DNA of 64,000 nt, from the NCBI GenBank assembly GCA_965228625.1, contig OZ245829.1, positions 248,001 to 312,000 on the forward strand, written 5' to 3'. The DNA comes from UBA2767 sp965228625 (GTDB taxonomy: Bacteria > Pseudomonadota > Alphaproteobacteria > Rhizobiales > Methyloligellaceae). The notes beneath the pieces were generated by a model. The model worked only from the letters and a program-made list of their open reading frames with translations, was not told the origin of the DNA and made no database searches. Both the position numbers and the translations under genes were made by a program. Shown here one piece after another: positions 7,955 to 16,941 of the stretch (its first letter is position 1; each line of letters begins with the position of its first letter).

Positions 7955-8096
7955 GGTCCGGGCGTTCCTACCATTCAGCGCGTTCTGACGCCAGAAACCT
8001 CAGGCGCCAGTCCGGCGCAAACAGGCGTTGGCCGGTTCTTACAGCTTGTCGCGGCACGGGAAAGCCATCTCCATTGGGGCATGCGGCTTGATCACG

Positions 8097-8543
8097 TCAT
8101 GCCTCCCTTTCACTTGAATGTGCGGACGGACTCATGTCTGACGGCCGCCAAACATAGTGAGGTTTCCGGTCGCCGCCTGCAAACCTGAGGACGTCGATCG
8201 TGTCGATCACCAGGCTGATCGAATTGAACATGATCAGGCTCAAGACCCAATAGTAGAGCGCCGGGTCCTGCGTTTTGTCCGGGAGGTCGAAGGCAAACCA
8301 GACCAGTATCGGTATCCAGAAAATGTGCCCGATGCCCAGCAATCGGACGAAACCAAGCCGTGCATAGATGACGGCCATGACGCTGATGCCGGTCAGTACA
8401 GCCAGAAGGTTGAGCAGGCCGTAGCGCGTATCGAGAAAGACGAGGGAGCCGAGATTGACCAGGATGAGCGCAATCGCCCAGGCGCGCGGTACGGCGCGGA
8501 AACGCAACAGGACAATTCCCAGAATTTCCAGAGACTTTAGCAT
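8097..8543 (-). CDS. Four-helix membrane protein of unknown function
   Basis: 148 residues with about four hydrophobic segments: WAIALILVNLGSLVFLD, NLLAVLTGISVMAVIY, LGIGHIFWIPILVWFAF and YYWVLSLIMFNSISLVIDTIDVLRF. A polar tail follows. The last helix ends IDTIDVLRFAGGDR, a pattern seen in uncharacterised proteobacterial integral membrane proteins. GTG at 8567 is an alternative start. It lies 47 bp downstream of the SnoaL-like gene and could be the last gene of that operon. Confidence 0.7.
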   Translation of the reverse strand: MLKSLEILGIVLLRFRAVPRAWAIALILVNLGSLVFLDTRYGLLNLLAVLTGISVMAVIYARLGFVRLLGIGHIFWIPILVWFAFDLPDKTQDPALYYWVLSLIMFNSISLVIDTIDVLRFAGGDRKPHYVWRPSDMSPSAHSSEREA

Positions 8544-8590
8544 TCGCCCGCCACACATGTGGGCCACTTGAACCCATTACTCGAACAATC

Positions 8591-8992
8591 TCACGGACCG
8601 AAGCTTGATCGTCCCTGGATGCCCCAGCGGCCGTCTTTAAGCGTCACGATGTAGAGTGAGTCGTAAACCCCGATCACGCTGCCATCTTCGCGATAGCGCG
8701 TGTAACGCACATCCAGATGTATCTTGTCGTCACTGTGCTGCACGACCTTGATGTGGTCCCAGGCGCTGTGATGCCAGTTGTCCTGCGCCTTCAGCCGATC
8801 GAACAGATCCATGGGATTGGCGCCCGGAGCGTCATAGACCGTCACTTTGTTCTCGGCCATCCGGATATGCGGGAAATTCATACATGCATCCATGCCGGAT
8901 GCGTCATAGGCATTTAGGGCGGCCATGAACCGGCCCAGCAACGCCTCGCACACGTCCTGATGGTCGACATGCTCGGCCATCCGCAAGCTCAC
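8591..8992 (-). CDS. SnoaL-like / NTF2-fold protein
   Basis: 133 residues with the NTF2-like cone fold pattern: LGRFMAALNAYDASGMDACMNFPHIRM, FDRLKAQDNWHHSAWDHIKVVQ, then strands KIHLDVRYTRYREDGSVIG and IVTLKDGRWGIQGRSSF. SnoaL-like proteins include isomerases, hydratases and non-enzymatic partners. The GTG start overlaps the leuD stop by 3-4 bp (GTGA), so it is translationally coupled and probably acts in the same pathway. Confidence 0.75.
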   Translation of the reverse strand: MSLRMAEHVDHQDVCEALLGRFMAALNAYDASGMDACMNFPHIRMAENKVTVYDAPGANPMDLFDRLKAQDNWHHSAWDHIKVVQHSDDKIHLDVRYTRYREDGSVIGVYDSLYIVTLKDGRWGIQGRSSFGP

Positions 8993-9600
8993 CCAAGCCA
9001 GTTATGGCGCTCGGCGTGCTCCTTCTCGAAGGCCGAGATGTCCTCGTCATGGCCGAGCGTCAGGCCGATTTCGTCGACGCCGTTCAGCAGCCGGTGCTTG
9101 TCGAAGGGGTCAATCTCGAAGCTGTAGTTCTGTTGGTCCGGCCCCGTCACAGTCTGCGTCTCCAGGCAGAGCGCCACTTCCGCGCCCGGAGACTCGCGCA
9201 ATTGCCGGCGCAGCGTCTTGCAGTCTTCCTCCGACAGGCGCACGGGCAGAATGCCGTGCTTGGTGCAGTTGTTGTAGTGAATATCGCCGATGCTCGGCGC
9301 AATGACCGCCTTGATGCCGTTGGCGACGAGAACATAGGCCGCGTGTTCGCGCGACGACCCGCAGCCCCAGTTGATATCCGCGACAAGGACGCTCGCGCCC
9401 TCATAGCGGGGGTCATTGAAGATGAAGTCCTGCTTTTCCGACCCGTCCTCGTGGAACCGCAAGTCGTGGAACAGAAACCGGTGATAGCCCTCGTCGGTGC
9501 GATCGCGACGCAGGAAGCGCGCCGGAACGATCTGGTCCGTATCGCAATTGGGAATATCGATCGGAATGCCCGCACCGGCATGTGTCTTGAACGCTTCCAT
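8989..9600 (-). CDS. leuD: 3-isopropylmalate dehydratase small subunit homologue (LeuD-type)
   Basis: 203 residues, a normal LeuD length. It shows the swivel-domain signature NCDTDQIVPARFLRR, then NWGCGSSREHAAYVL and GILPVRLSEEDCKTL. LeuD closes over the iron-sulfur active site of the LeuC subunit and carries substrate-recognition residues. The gene is 1 bp from leuC and overlaps the SnoaL gene. A lyase gene heads the same operon, which argues for a catabolic (de)hydratase paralogue rather than leucine synthesis. The name is by homology only. Confidence 0.9.
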   Translation of the reverse strand: MEAFKTHAGAGIPIDIPNCDTDQIVPARFLRRDRTDEGYHRFLFHDLRFHEDGSEKQDFIFNDPRYEGASVLVADINWGCGSSREHAAYVLVANGIKAVIAPSIGDIHYNNCTKHGILPVRLSEEDCKTLRRQLRESPGAEVALCLETQTVTGPDQQNYSFEIDPFDKHRLLNGVDEIGLTLGHDEDISAFEKEHAERHNWLG

Positions 9601-9601
9601 G

Positions 9602-11005
9602 TCACGCGTCCTCCATCAGCTTGCGCACGTCGGTGAAGGTGCCCGTGACCGCGGCCGCCGCCGCCATGGCCGGGCTGACCAGATGCGTCCGGCTGCCCGG
9701 CCCCTGGCGTCCGCGAAAATTGCGGTTGCTGGTCGAGGCGGAACGTTCGCCGGGTTTGAGGGTATCGCCGTTCATGCCGACGCACATGGAACACCCTGCG
9801 AGGCGCCATTCGAAACCGGCGTCGGTGAACACCTTGTCGAGGCCTTCGGCTTCCGCCTGCGCCTTGACCAGCCCCGAGCCCGGCACCACCATGGCCGGGA
9901 TCACCGCCTTGCGGCCCTTGGCGACGGCGGCGGCCGAGCGCAGATCCTCGATCCGCGCATTGGTGCAGGCGCCGATAAACACCCGGTCCGGCCGGATATC
10001 GGAGGCGGCCATGCCGGGCTTCAGGTCCATGTATTCATAGGCGGAAATCATCGCCGCGCGGCGCTCCGCATTGCCTTCCGCGTCCGGGTCCGGCAGGCGC
10101 TCGGTGATCTCGATCGCGTCGTGGGGGCTGTTGCCCCAGGTCACCATGGGCGCGATGTCGTCACCTTCCAATGAGACTTCGGCGTCGAATGCGGCATCGT
10201 CGTCCGAGGGAAGCGTCTTCCAGAAGCTGAGCGCCTCGTCCCACTTCTCGCCCTTTGGCGCGAAAGGACGACCCTCGACATACGAATAAGTCTTCTCATC
10301 CGGCGCCACGATCCCGAACCGGCTCCCCGCCTCGATGGTCATGTTGCAAATCGTCAGGCGCCCTTCCATGGACATATCGCGAATGGCCTGCCCCGCATAC
10401 TCGATGGCGTAGCCGGTACCGCCGAAGGCGCTGATCTTGCGGATGATGGCGAGGATCACGTCCTTGGCCGTCACGCCGAAGCCAAGGCTGCCATTGATGG
10501 TGATGCGCATGGTCTTCGGGCGTTTCTGCCAGAGACACTGTGTCGCCAGCACGTGGCTCACTTCCGATGAACCGATGCCGAAGGCGATGCAGCCGAGCGC
10601 GCCATGGGTCGAGGTGTGGGAATCGCCGCAGACCATGGTGAGGCCCGGCAGCGTGATGCCCTGCTCGGGCCCGACCACATGGGCTATGCCCTGCCGCCGG
10701 TCGCCCCACGGGAAAGCGGTGATGCCGAACTCTTCCGCATTCACCTTGATCGCTTCCGCCAGCTCTTTCGCGCGCGGGTCCGGCACATCGTCCAGCGAGG
10801 GCGAGTGGGTCGGCGTGTAGTGGTCCGGCGTCATGAAGGTCTGGTCCGGCCGGCGCACGCCGAGTCGCCTCTCGCGGAGCCGGTCAAAGGCGCCATAGGA
10901 GCCGTCGTGGCACAGGTGCCGGTCGATATAGAGCAGCTCCTGTCCGTGCCGCTCGGTCACCACATGCCGGTTCCAGATTTTCTCGAATAGGGTTTGTCCA
11001 GCCAT
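9602..11005 (-). CDS. leuC: 3-isopropylmalate dehydratase large subunit homologue (LeuC-type aconitase)
   Basis: 467 residues. The 4Fe-4S ligands are Cys347 (IGACTN) and Cys405/Cys408 (GCSMC). Aconitase-family signatures VCGDSHTSTHGALG and SNRNFRGRQG are intact. The region after residue 35 (DGSYGAFDRL, TPDHYTPTHSPSLDDVPDP) differs from typical LeuC, where HEVTSPQAFE and DHNVPT are usual. That suggests a paralogue with another substrate, such as a dialkylmaleate or methylated malate. Start chosen at ATG 11005 after the lyase gene; in operon with leuD. Confidence 0.9.
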   Translation of the reverse strand: MAGQTLFEKIWNRHVVTERHGQELLYIDRHLCHDGSYGAFDRLRERRLGVRRPDQTFMTPDHYTPTHSPSLDDVPDPRAKELAEAIKVNAEEFGITAFPWGDRRQGIAHVVGPEQGITLPGLTMVCGDSHTSTHGALGCIAFGIGSSEVSHVLATQCLWQKRPKTMRITINGSLGFGVTAKDVILAIIRKISAFGGTGYAIEYAGQAIRDMSMEGRLTICNMTIEAGSRFGIVAPDEKTYSYVEGRPFAPKGEKWDEALSFWKTLPSDDDAAFDAEVSLEGDDIAPMVTWGNSPHDAIEITERLPDPDAEGNAERRAAMISAYEYMDLKPGMAASDIRPDRVFIGACTNARIEDLRSAAAVAKGRKAVIPAMVVPGSGLVKAQAEAEGLDKVFTDAGFEWRLAGCSMCVGMNGDTLKPGERSASTSNRNFRGRQGPGSRTHLVSPAMAAAAAVTGTFTDVRKLMEDA

Positions 11006-11027
11006 TTCAGATCTTTGCCACCCCACG

Positions 11028-11972
11028 CTATTCGGCTGCTTGAGGCCGATGGCCAACCGAGCCGTCGTATTTTTCGAGTTCATCGTCGGGCATGAACTCT
11101 TTCTCCAGCTCCATGATCTCATCGAAACCGGTGAAGGTGTGAGAATCGCCAACCGGGTGGTCGGCAAACCGCTCGATGAACTTTGTCTCGCCCGTCGGGC
11201 CGTCTTCCTTCATGGCCATCGCCAGGTCATACATCGCCACCATTGAGGCCCTGAACGTTGCTCCCGGCGCAATGGTAATGGCGATGCCGAGCTCTTCCAG
11301 CTCCTGCTGGCTGAAGCGTGGCGATATGCCGGTCTGGTTGTAAAAGATCGGACCCTTGACCTCCTCACAGATGCGCTTGACCTCGTCCACGCTCGTCGGT
11401 CCCTCGACAAAGGCGAGGTCCGCGCCGGAGGCGAGATAGGCGTTGGCCCGCTCGATTGCATCATCGAGGCTCCCGCCATGGGCGCCGCGTGCATCGGTCC
11501 GCGCGACAAGCACGAAGTCGGGATCGATTTCCTTGCGCGCATAATCGGCGGCGCGATATTTTCCGCAGGCCTCCTCGATCGGGATCACGCGGCGGCCCGC
11601 CACATGACCGCAACGTTTCGGGATCGCCTGGTCCTCGATGTGAATTCCGGCGACACCGGTCTGAATATATTCCTTGACGGTGCGCACCACATTGACGGCA
11701 TTGCCGTAGCCGTTGTCACTGTCCGCGATGACCGGAACCTTGACCGCATTGGCGATGTAGCGCGCATTCATGTGCATTTCGGTCATCGTGGCGAGACCCG
11801 CATCCGGCATTCCCAAGAGCGAGACCGATGTGCCGTAGCCCGTCATGTAGAGCGCGGGAAACCCGACCCGGTCCAGGATGCGTGCGCTGAGGGCGTTATA
11901 AACCCCCGGCACGTATATCGATTTGCCCTCGGACAGCAGCTCGCGCAGAACCGTCGTCTTTCTTTTTTTCAT
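11028..11972 (-). CDS. Isocitrate lyase / PEP mutase family carbon-carbon lyase
   Basis: 314 residues. The family core is clear: IYVPGVYNALSARI, LYMTGYGTSVSLLGMPDAGL, metal-binding VIADSDNGYGN (Asp85, Asp87), GIHIEDQAIPKRCGH with catalytic-type Cys121, and VARTDARG. The KRCGH loop marks C-C bond lyases (methylisocitrate, 2,3-dimethylmalate or isocitrate lyases) rather than phosphonate mutases. First gene of a four-gene operon followed 22 bp later by leuC. Together they could hydrate an alkylmaleate and cleave the product to pyruvate plus propionate. Exact substrate unknown. Confidence 0.85.
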   Translation of the reverse strand: MKKRKTTVLRELLSEGKSIYVPGVYNALSARILDRVGFPALYMTGYGTSVSLLGMPDAGLATMTEMHMNARYIANAVKVPVIADSDNGYGNAVNVVRTVKEYIQTGVAGIHIEDQAIPKRCGHVAGRRVIPIEEACGKYRAADYARKEIDPDFVLVARTDARGAHGGSLDDAIERANAYLASGADLAFVEGPTSVDEVKRICEEVKGPIFYNQTGISPRFSQQELEELGIAITIAPGATFRASMVAMYDLAMAMKEDGPTGETKFIERFADHPVGDSHTFTGFDEIMELEKEFMPDDELEKYDGSVGHRPQAAE

Positions 11973-12204
11973 TGTCGTCACCTGCCCTTTTTGAATGACA
12001 CGCCGCTGCCGAGTAGCAGTGGCGTCCAAAGTTTGCGTTTCCTGGCCCACGATATTCCAAAATTCCGTGTCTTGAAATCGTGCGCGCCACCGATAAAGGC
12101 GCAAAACTGTGATGCGGATCACCGGAAATCATGTGGCGGGTGACTATTAAAGAGGGTGTACAGGGGCGCATCAAGCGACCAGATCCCGAACCGAGGAGAT
12201 AGCC

Positions 12205-12510
12205 ATGAACACGCACTTTTTCCGGATGATCGCAGTCGCCGGCGCCATCTTCGCAATGAGCCAGTCCGTCACCGTCGAGACCGCGCAGGCGGGTTCCGCA
12301 CTCGACCTCGGCGCCTTCCTCTCGAAGCATTCCGGGAAGATCGACAGCCTCGTCGACAAATACGGGCTCGAGTCCGTTCGCGACAAGTACCTGAAGAACA
12401 ATGACAAAAAAGACGAACCCCGCACTGGCACGCGCAATTCTTCCCGCGATGACGACAAGTGGGACTTCGATAACGTGCTGTCCAACTCGACGCTCAAAAA
12501 ATTCAGGTAG
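12205..12510 (+). CDS. Small secreted protein
   Basis: 101 residues with a signal peptide ending SVTVETAQA. The mature 70 residues are hydrophilic (LGAFLSKHSGKIDSLVDKYG, NNDKKDEPR, SSRDDDKWDFDNVL). GAGGAGATAGCC precedes the ATG. No family recognised. It reads divergently from the lyase operon; 11973-12204 between them must hold both promoters. Confidence 0.7.
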   Translation: MNTHFFRMIAVAGAIFAMSQSVTVETAQAGSALDLGAFLSKHSGKIDSLVDKYGLESVRDKYLKNNDKKDEPRTGTRNSSRDDDKWDFDNVLSNSTLKKFR

Positions 12511-12782
12511 GGATTATTGATCGGCAGCGGCCTGGACTGTCCATAACCGGTTCTTCGCCGACAATGACGTCGTGTTTTATCTCAACGGTAAATGGACCTG
12601 CTTTGACCGGTCCGGAAACAAGGAACGGGGCATTCGCCTCGTCGACGAAAAGCCGTTCCGACGTGTCGTACGGTATTTTGAGTCCTGGCGGCGGAGTAGT
12701 GAGGCCGTTTCAGGGAAGATTTCGAAGCAGGTGTTGACCGACTCTGGTACGCTCGTGAGACATTCACGGGAAGGAAGCGGAA

Positions 12783-13748
12783 ATGACATCTCGCCCTTTC
12801 TGCGCCGTTGTTCTTGGTGCCGCCCTGATGTTCATGGCTCCAAGCACGGCGAGCGCCAAGAATACCTGTCTGGATCAGGGCTCAAACTGCTCACACCTCG
12901 TCTACCGGGGCCTCACCTATCCTTACGAGCGGCTCGATACGTCGTACCTCTACGTCAATGCCGGCGTGTATCCGTATGTCACGATCACGGACAACCTGCT
13001 CGGCGATTCAACGGTCAGGCTACCGGATGACAGCGTCATCACGGTCGAGAGGCTGCTCGCGAAACTCGGCCTTCCCGAAAAGTCGGACATCACGCTCGCG
13101 CCGGTTGTCGGCTATGGCTCCAATCCGGCACCCGCTCAGCTCGAACGAAAGTTCCGCGCCAAAAGCCTGAAGGGTGATGTTGTGGTTCCCGTCATGAAAG
13201 GACGGTTGAAGGACTTCGACGTGGCCTGGACCCCGGTCTTCGTGTCCTACGGGGCCATGCCGTCAACCATCACCCGGTCGCCCGGAACCGAAGTGGACGT
13301 GTGGATCACGTGGCTGGACGAGGAAGCCGTCAAGGCGATGGATGCGACAGAGCGTGCAGACCCCGCACGGAGACCGCTCTATGTCAGGTCGAAACTTGAA
13401 GGCGCCACATATCAATTCGACGGTCCGCAGCCGGAATTCATTGAGCTTTATGTGTCCTGCTTCGGACCTCTGACCGTCGACGGCAAGACCTATGCCGTCG
13501 ACGCGGTTCCGGCCAAGGGGCGGAAATTCCTGCCCCTCAGCAGCCCTGAGGCCCTCAAGGCGGTCCTGCCGATCCTGGAATGGGAGGGTGACGTGCTCGA
13601 ATTGTTATATGACAACGTGGTGTCGCCGGAGAACCGGGCGCGGCGGAGCACGCAACTCAAGTCTTATGGCTCCTTCCCGGATATTCCCGGGGCCACAGGC
13701 CTCGCAGCCTGCGAGCAAAGCCGAACGGGCGCGGAAAAGCCCTATTGA
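12783..13748 (+). CDS. Secreted protein with gamma-glutamylcyclotransferase-like core
   Basis: 321 residues with a signal peptide ending TASA (cleavage near 25). Residues 106-190 carry the landmarks of the GGCT/AIG2 fold: VVGYGSNPAPAQL (YGSN at 111-114), a KGRLKDFDVAW strand, YGAMPSTITRSPGTEVDVWI with a candidate catalytic Glu170, and AVKAMDATE. Cytoplasmic GGCTs cleave gamma-glutamyl peptides to 5-oxoproline. A secreted form with a long unassigned C-terminal region (Cys-containing) is unusual. The rest matches nothing I know. The preceding 12511-12782 shows no gene. Confidence 0.6.
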   Translation: MTSRPFCAVVLGAALMFMAPSTASAKNTCLDQGSNCSHLVYRGLTYPYERLDTSYLYVNAGVYPYVTITDNLLGDSTVRLPDDSVITVERLLAKLGLPEKSDITLAPVVGYGSNPAPAQLERKFRAKSLKGDVVVPVMKGRLKDFDVAWTPVFVSYGAMPSTITRSPGTEVDVWITWLDEEAVKAMDATERADPARRPLYVRSKLEGATYQFDGPQPEFIELYVSCFGPLTVDGKTYAVDAVPAKGRKFLPLSSPEALKAVLPILEWEGDVLELLYDNVVSPENRARRSTQLKSYGSFPDIPGATGLAACEQSRTGAEKPY

Positions 13749-13909
13749 TTTGCATGAGCGCTTTGCCCGCGCGCTCAGGTGCGACGTGAAGGCGCTGGCT
13801 CCGCCTCGGTCCAACGCAAGCCACCGGCCGTATCGGAGAAGTGCACCGACAGGTTCACGAGAACATTCCCGCTTGTATTCGCGGGCGCCTGACACAATAA
13901 GATGCGCCC

Positions 13910-14839
13910 ATGTCCGATCTCGAGGCCATCCTGGAAGAAACCCGTGCGGCGATCGCTCCGAAGATCGGAACCGGGAAAGTCGCCGACTACATCCCTGCCC
14001 TGGCACGAGTTGATCCCAACAAATTCGGCATCGCCGTGGTCGATCTGGAGGGTAAGGTCACCAGCCTCGGGGACGCCCATGATCTGTTCTCGATCCAGAG
14101 CATCTCGAAGGTCTTCACCCTGACCCTTGTCTTGTGCCACCGCGGCGCCGGCCTGTGGAAGCGCGTGGGTCGCGAACCCTCCGGCTCCCCCTTCAATTCG
14201 ATCGTGCAGCTCGAGAACGAACGCGGCATCCCGCGCAACCCCTTCATAAACGCGGGCGCCATCGTGGTCAGCGATATGCTGCTTGACGGCGGGACGGCGG
14301 CCGAAACGGTCGACGAGATCACCGGATTTATAAGGACGCTGGCCCGGGATCCTTCCATCTATGTCGACCCGGAGGTCGCGGCGTCGGAACGGGAGACCGG
14401 CTACCGCAATGCCGCCCTTGCCAACTTCATGCGCAGCTTCGGCAATCTCAAGAACCCGGTCGACGAGGTCCTGGAGGTGTATTTCTGCCAGTGCGCCATC
14501 GCCATGAATTGCGTCCAGTTGGCACGCTCCGCCTTGTTTCTTGCAGCCGGGGGCAAGGATCCGGTTACCGGCGAGCGGATCGTGTCTGAGGAACGCGCCC
14601 GGCGCATCAATGCGCTGATGCTCTCCTGCGGGCATTATGACGCGTCGGGCGATTTCGCGTTTCGCGTCGGGCTGCCCGGCAAGAGCGGCGTCGGCGGCGG
14701 CATCCTCGCGGTGGTGCCGAACCGCTGCGCCGTCGCCGTCTGGTCCCCCGGCCTCAACGCCAACGGCAACTCCCTCGCCGGGACCCTTGCGCTTGAGCAC
14801 CTGGCGGCCAAATCCGGCTGGTCGGTGTTTGTCGGTTAA
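13910..14839 (+). CDS. glsA: Glutaminase A
   Basis: 309 residues, standard for the serine-dependent beta-lactamase-like glutaminases that convert L-glutamine to glutamate and ammonia in the cytoplasm. The catalytic Ser64-x-x-Lys67 sits in SIQSISKVFTL. Other signatures are GREPSGSPFNSIVQLE, PRNPFINAGAI and the late GKSGVGGGILAVVP. It is first in an operon with an SRPBCC protein (10 bp) and a cupin (20 bp). No riboswitch-like structure seen upstream. Confidence 0.95.
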   Translation: MSDLEAILEETRAAIAPKIGTGKVADYIPALARVDPNKFGIAVVDLEGKVTSLGDAHDLFSIQSISKVFTLTLVLCHRGAGLWKRVGREPSGSPFNSIVQLENERGIPRNPFINAGAIVVSDMLLDGGTAAETVDEITGFIRTLARDPSIYVDPEVAASERETGYRNAALANFMRSFGNLKNPVDEVLEVYFCQCAIAMNCVQLARSALFLAAGGKDPVTGERIVSEERARRINALMLSCGHYDASGDFAFRVGLPGKSGVGGGILAVVPNRCAVAVWSPGLNANGNSLAGTLALEHLAAKSGWSVFVG

Positions 14840-14849
14840 AGCGAAATCC

Positions 14850-15296
14850 ATGCGCACCATTGAAGTGAAGGCGACCTATGCCGCAGACGCGGACGAGATG
14901 TTCGCGGACGCGATGTCATTCGCGGAACTGCGTGATGCCATGTCGGGTCTGGCGACCTATGAAGGGCTCCCGGCGGACGGGTTGGCGGAACAGGGCGCGC
15001 GGCATGTGGTCGATGTGACGATGTGGGGATGGCTCAAGACCAGGGGACACGTGATGGAGATCGAAACGGTCGATTACGAAAGCAGGATCGCGCAAAGCCG
15101 TGAGCACAACCCGGCGATCAAGCGCTGGGATCACACAATTTCGATCCAGCCCGAAAACGGGAAAACCGTCTGGACCGACACCGTGGTTCTCGATGCCGGC
15201 TGGCGGACCGTGTTCGTTTCACGGTTCGTGGTTTACGTCTACACCTACCGCCATCGCGCCAGGAAAGCGCTTCGCATCACCCACACCATTCACTAA
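14850..15296 (+). CDS. SRPBCC (START/Bet v1-like) family protein
   Basis: 148 residues in the helix-grip pattern: MRTIEVKATYAADADEMF, AELRDAMSGLATYEGLP, then the antiparallel strands GARHVVDVTMWGWLKTRG, HVMEIETVDYESRIAQSRE and KTVWTDTVVLDAGW, and a long C-terminal helix FVVYVYTYRHRARKALRI. Such proteins bind lipidic or aromatic ligands in a cavity. Only 10 bp after glsA, so co-transcribed. Ligand unknown. Confidence 0.75.
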   Translation: MRTIEVKATYAADADEMFADAMSFAELRDAMSGLATYEGLPADGLAEQGARHVVDVTMWGWLKTRGHVMEIETVDYESRIAQSREHNPAIKRWDHTISIQPENGKTVWTDTVVLDAGWRTVFVSRFVVYVYTYRHRARKALRITHTIH

Positions 15297-15316
15297 TGCA
15301 TCGCGGGAGAGCAACA

Positions 15317-15778
15317 ATGCCCAAGATCATTACTGCTACCGTGCCAGCGCGCAAAGGCACCGGCTACCCTCCAGAATTCGACGCGCCTTGTGCCGAGCGC
15401 CTTCGGCAGCGGCTGGGCGATGCCGGAGGGCTCGTTGAGTTCGGTGCCAACCTGACACGGCTTCCGCCCGGAAACTGGTCGAGCCAACGCCACTGGCACA
15501 GCCATGAAGACGAATTCGTATTCGTCCTGGAGGGCGAGGTGACATTGGTCGAGGATGGCGGCGATACGGTGCTGCGGGCCGGCGATTGCGCGGCCTTCCC
15601 GAAGAATTCCGGCGACGGCCACCATCTGATCAACAGGTCGGCAGCGGTTGCGGTGTATCTCGAGATCGGCTCGCGACACCCCGACGACGTCACGACGTGT
15701 TCGGATATCGACATGAAGAGTACCAACGCGGACGGCCGTTTCGTCCGCAAGGACGGCACGCCCTACCCCGAGCGCTGA
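15317..15778 (+). CDS. Cupin domain protein
   Basis: 153 residues. One cupin barrel: metal-binding motif HWHSHEDEFVFVLEGEV (H-x-H-x-x-x-E), VLRAGDCAAFPKN, then the second-motif His in GDGHHLIN. The tail DIDMKSTNADGRFVRKDGTPY is typical of a widespread alphaproteobacterial cupin group of unknown substrate. ATG at 15317 chosen over 15296, which overlaps the previous stop. Third gene of the glsA operon. Confidence 0.85.
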   Translation: MPKIITATVPARKGTGYPPEFDAPCAERLRQRLGDAGGLVEFGANLTRLPPGNWSSQRHWHSHEDEFVFVLEGEVTLVEDGGDTVLRAGDCAAFPKNSGDGHHLINRSAAVAVYLEIGSRHPDDVTTCSDIDMKSTNADGRFVRKDGTPYPER

Positions 15779-15810
15779 GGTCCTGCAATCGCGGGTATCG
15801 GACCGGCTAC

Positions 15811-16941
15811 TTACCGGCTGAAAGCCGTGACCTCCTCTATCGCCGGTTCTCGCGATGCATCGAGGGGGATGCGCCTGATCCCGGCCGCCGTATCGCCGAA
15901 ATCTATCGTCTTCAGGTCTATCATTCGGACGTTCCGGCTGAATTGGGTGTGATAGTAGACGCGCAGGTTGGTGATGTCGGTGGCGATGGTCCACTGGGTG
16001 GCGCTGTAGACCAGGCCAACACCCTCCGCGTGCCCGGCGGAACCTTCCGCGGCTGCGGCGGGTACGTTGAAGTTGTCGAGGATCCGAAACGCTTCGCGCA
16101 CGGTGTCGTACCCGCCTTCCGTCTTGCGCGCGGTCTGCGTGAACGCGACGGCCCGGACAAAACGCGACGGTGGCGTGAAGTCGCCTGGAAGACCGGTCAT
16201 TCCGCTGCCCGCGCCAAGCGGCGCGAACTTCACTCCGGACGCCTCTACCGGCGACAGGCCTACGGCCGACAGGTTCAGATAATTGTTCAGATTGAGGATG
16301 TGCCAGTCATAGTTCGGCGAGTTGGTGACCACACCGAGCGGCGCTTCGAAAACGGTCATTTTCCCGTCGATGTACTGGATGACGGCCGCATCACCGCTCG
16401 GATCGGTCACCATGTAATGGACCGGTGGCACGATACCGATGATCTTCTCCACGACGGGAACGACCCGCACCTTCTCCAGACCGGCGCGCACCTCATCAAG
16501 CGTCTGGAACTGGGACGTGAGGTACAGGGGGACATCGACGGATGCCATCGAGATATCCGCCCGTTTCGGATCATAGGTCTGGTACCTGGTGTAGCCGGGA
16601 AGATAGAACATGCCCACCGTCAGGCCCTTCTCGTTCACGGCATCGGCCATGATGAGTTTTTTCATTCCGGTGGTTCCGGCAACCCCGTATTTCGCGGTCC
16701 AGCGCATGCCCGCACTGCCATCGGGCATGGGAGTCGCGTTCAGCTCCATACCCCGCGGGATCACGATGAACTCGCCCTGAAGATCAAATGTTCCCCACTC
16801 CAGGGTGCGGGCGAAGACCAGCGTGCCATCTTCTCCCTTGAGAGTAATCCCGGTACACGCGAGAACGGGTGAGGAAAGCACGAAAAGACCTGCGACCAGC
16901 ATGATGGTCGCGCGACGGAGCTTGTTGAGAAAACTGTCCAC
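15811..16941 (-). CDS. Periplasmic linear amide C-N hydrolase (choloylglycine/penicillin V acylase family)
   Basis: 376 residues from a GTG preceded by CAGGGA. The signal peptide ends LSSPVLA, and cleavage exposes the nucleophile Cys of CTGITLKGEDGTLVFARTLEW, the Ntn-hydrolase signature. Further family marks are GLTVGMFYLPGY, VHYMVTDPSGDAAVIQYI and VVTNSPNYDWHILNL. Gram-negative members of this family hydrolyse penicillin V or acyl-homoserine lactones, hence a possible quorum-quenching or amide-scavenging role. The frame stays open upstream to 17640, but that part lies inside the nucleosidase gene and is not coding. Confidence 0.9.
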   Translation of the reverse strand: MDSFLNKLRRATIMLVAGLFVLSSPVLACTGITLKGEDGTLVFARTLEWGTFDLQGEFIVIPRGMELNATPMPDGSAGMRWTAKYGVAGTTGMKKLIMADAVNEKGLTVGMFYLPGYTRYQTYDPKRADISMASVDVPLYLTSQFQTLDEVRAGLEKVRVVPVVEKIIGIVPPVHYMVTDPSGDAAVIQYIDGKMTVFEAPLGVVTNSPNYDWHILNLNNYLNLSAVGLSPVEASGVKFAPLGAGSGMTGLPGDFTPPSRFVRAVAFTQTARKTEGGYDTVREAFRILDNFNVPAAAAEGSAGHAEGVGLVYSATQWTIATDITNLRVYYHTQFSRNVRMIDLKTIDFGDTAAGIRRIPLDASREPAIEEVTAFSR

